Shown here piece after piece: positions 63,614 through 64,000 of a DNA stretch of 64,000 nucleotides. Positions within the stretch are counted from its first letter, which is position 1, and each line of letters opens with the position of its first letter. The notes below the pieces were generated by a model. It ran no database searches, had not been told where the DNA came from, and saw only the letters and a list, made by a program, of their open reading frames with translations. The DNA is taken from positions 167,993-231,992 of the forward strand of contig JALDRG010000009.1 of the NCBI GenBank assembly GCA_031315995.1, in the 5' to 3' direction. Source of the DNA: Nitrospira sp. (GTDB lineage: Bacteria; Nitrospirota; Nitrospiria; Nitrospirales; Nitrospiraceae). The position numbers were made by a program, and so were the translations under genes.

Positions 63614-63951
63614 ACACTGCCCATCGAGAACGCCGAGCCAGGCGCATTTCGGTTCAATACCCAATCTATTATTCAAACGGCACGTTTCAGACCATCGGCG
63701 TGACCGAAGACTTCAATTCTTCCGGCGGGCGCATTCGCGGCAAAGAGCAAGTCAGTGTGGGGATGGAACTCGTGGTGATCGTCATCCAGCCCACTCCTGA
63801 TATCCCCATGCTGGTTCGGCGCGGCACCGTACGGTGGTCGAAGGGCCAAGACTTCGGCATCGCCCTTTCAGACGTTCCCCCGCAATCTGAATCGGAACTC
63901 AAAGCCATGGCTAAGGTGATGCTGCCTGGCCTCTGGTCCTGCCTAAACTGA
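63610..63951 (+). CDS. PilZ-domain protein
   Basis: A 113-residue single PilZ domain, the common receptor for cyclic di-GMP. It has the N-terminal RxxxR element (RERRARRISVQY) and a variant of the D-x-S-x-x-G motif, here DFNSSG with Asn in place of Ser. The final helices are SELKAMAKVML. It is coupled to the VanZ-like gene by a 4-base overlap. Ligand binding is probable but the Asn change leaves it open. Confidence 0.8.
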   Translation: MNTAHRERRARRISVQYPIYYSNGTFQTIGVTEDFNSSGGRIRGKEQVSVGMELVVIVIQPTPDIPMLVRRGTVRWSKGQDFGIALSDVPPQSESELKAMAKVMLPGLWSCLN

Positions 63952-64000
63952 GTGGCGCTTCAACCCGCTCGGACCATTCGCGCCTACGCCTACCGGATCA

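Overview
The window looks like chromosome of a Nitrospira-like chemolithoautotroph (phylum Nitrospirota). This is my inference from gene content and was not checked by a search. It combines a DabA/DabB inorganic-carbon pump, an NAD-type isocitrate dehydrogenase that could serve the reductive TCA cycle, sigma-54-controlled flagellar genes, PEP synthase, an AddAB-type nuclease and an archaeal-type topoisomerase VI. Coding density is high, and most genes sit in short same-strand operons with ATGA overlaps or gaps of a few bases. Layout: 1-8.9 kb is a flagellar block on the minus strand: flgB, flgC, fliE and fliF (cut by the window edge), preceded by a TPR protein, a PAS histidine kinase and a sigma-54 response regulator in one operon, and upstream of that a second sigma-54 regulator. 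I see a sigma-54 promoter with a FleQ-like box in front of the TPR-kinase-regulator operon, and a weaker sigma-54 promoter in front of flgB. 9.2-18.2 kb is a decayed accessory region starting at a tRNA-Thr whose 3' end is overlapped by an integrase remnant. It holds broken pieces of a P-type ATPase, a universal-stress-type protein, a site-2 protease with CBS domains, a TrkA-C protein and a glucan phosphorylase, around two intact genes (a cation P-type ATPase and PEP synthase). 18.7-32.7 kb is the most interesting part: dabB, a PII-like protein, a PAS-GAF-PAS histidine kinase, an NtrC-type regulator, a CysD-like PP-loop enzyme, dabA, folC and isocitrate dehydrogenase, all on the plus strand. 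dabB, dabA and isocitrate dehydrogenase each have a GG-N10-GC sigma-54 promoter at a sensible distance from the start codon. Each promoter also has a pair of CGTG-N8-CACG dyads about 140-180 bases upstream of the predicted transcription start. I read this as a sigma-54 regulon that ties bicarbonate uptake to the carboxylating enzyme isocitrate dehydrogenase, controlled by the two-component system encoded inside it. 33-64 kb is mostly housekeeping and envelope genes: an IS3 remnant, tRNA-Leu, lgt, an addA/addB operon with a small zinc-ribbon protein and a glutaredoxin-like protein, phosphoglucomutase, an NlpC/P60 lipoprotein, yacG, a DUF1501/DUF1800 pair, topoisomerase VI A and B, hemerythrin plus large-subunit catalase, a REC-PAS-PAS-PAS protein, dodecin with a 58-residue partner, a tandem cluster of four lipoproteins, and HugZ-like, VanZ-like and PilZ proteins. 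Two short genes (42921-43085 and 59716-59892) were found by reading the sequence directly. No rRNA, CRISPR array or complete mobile element was seen.
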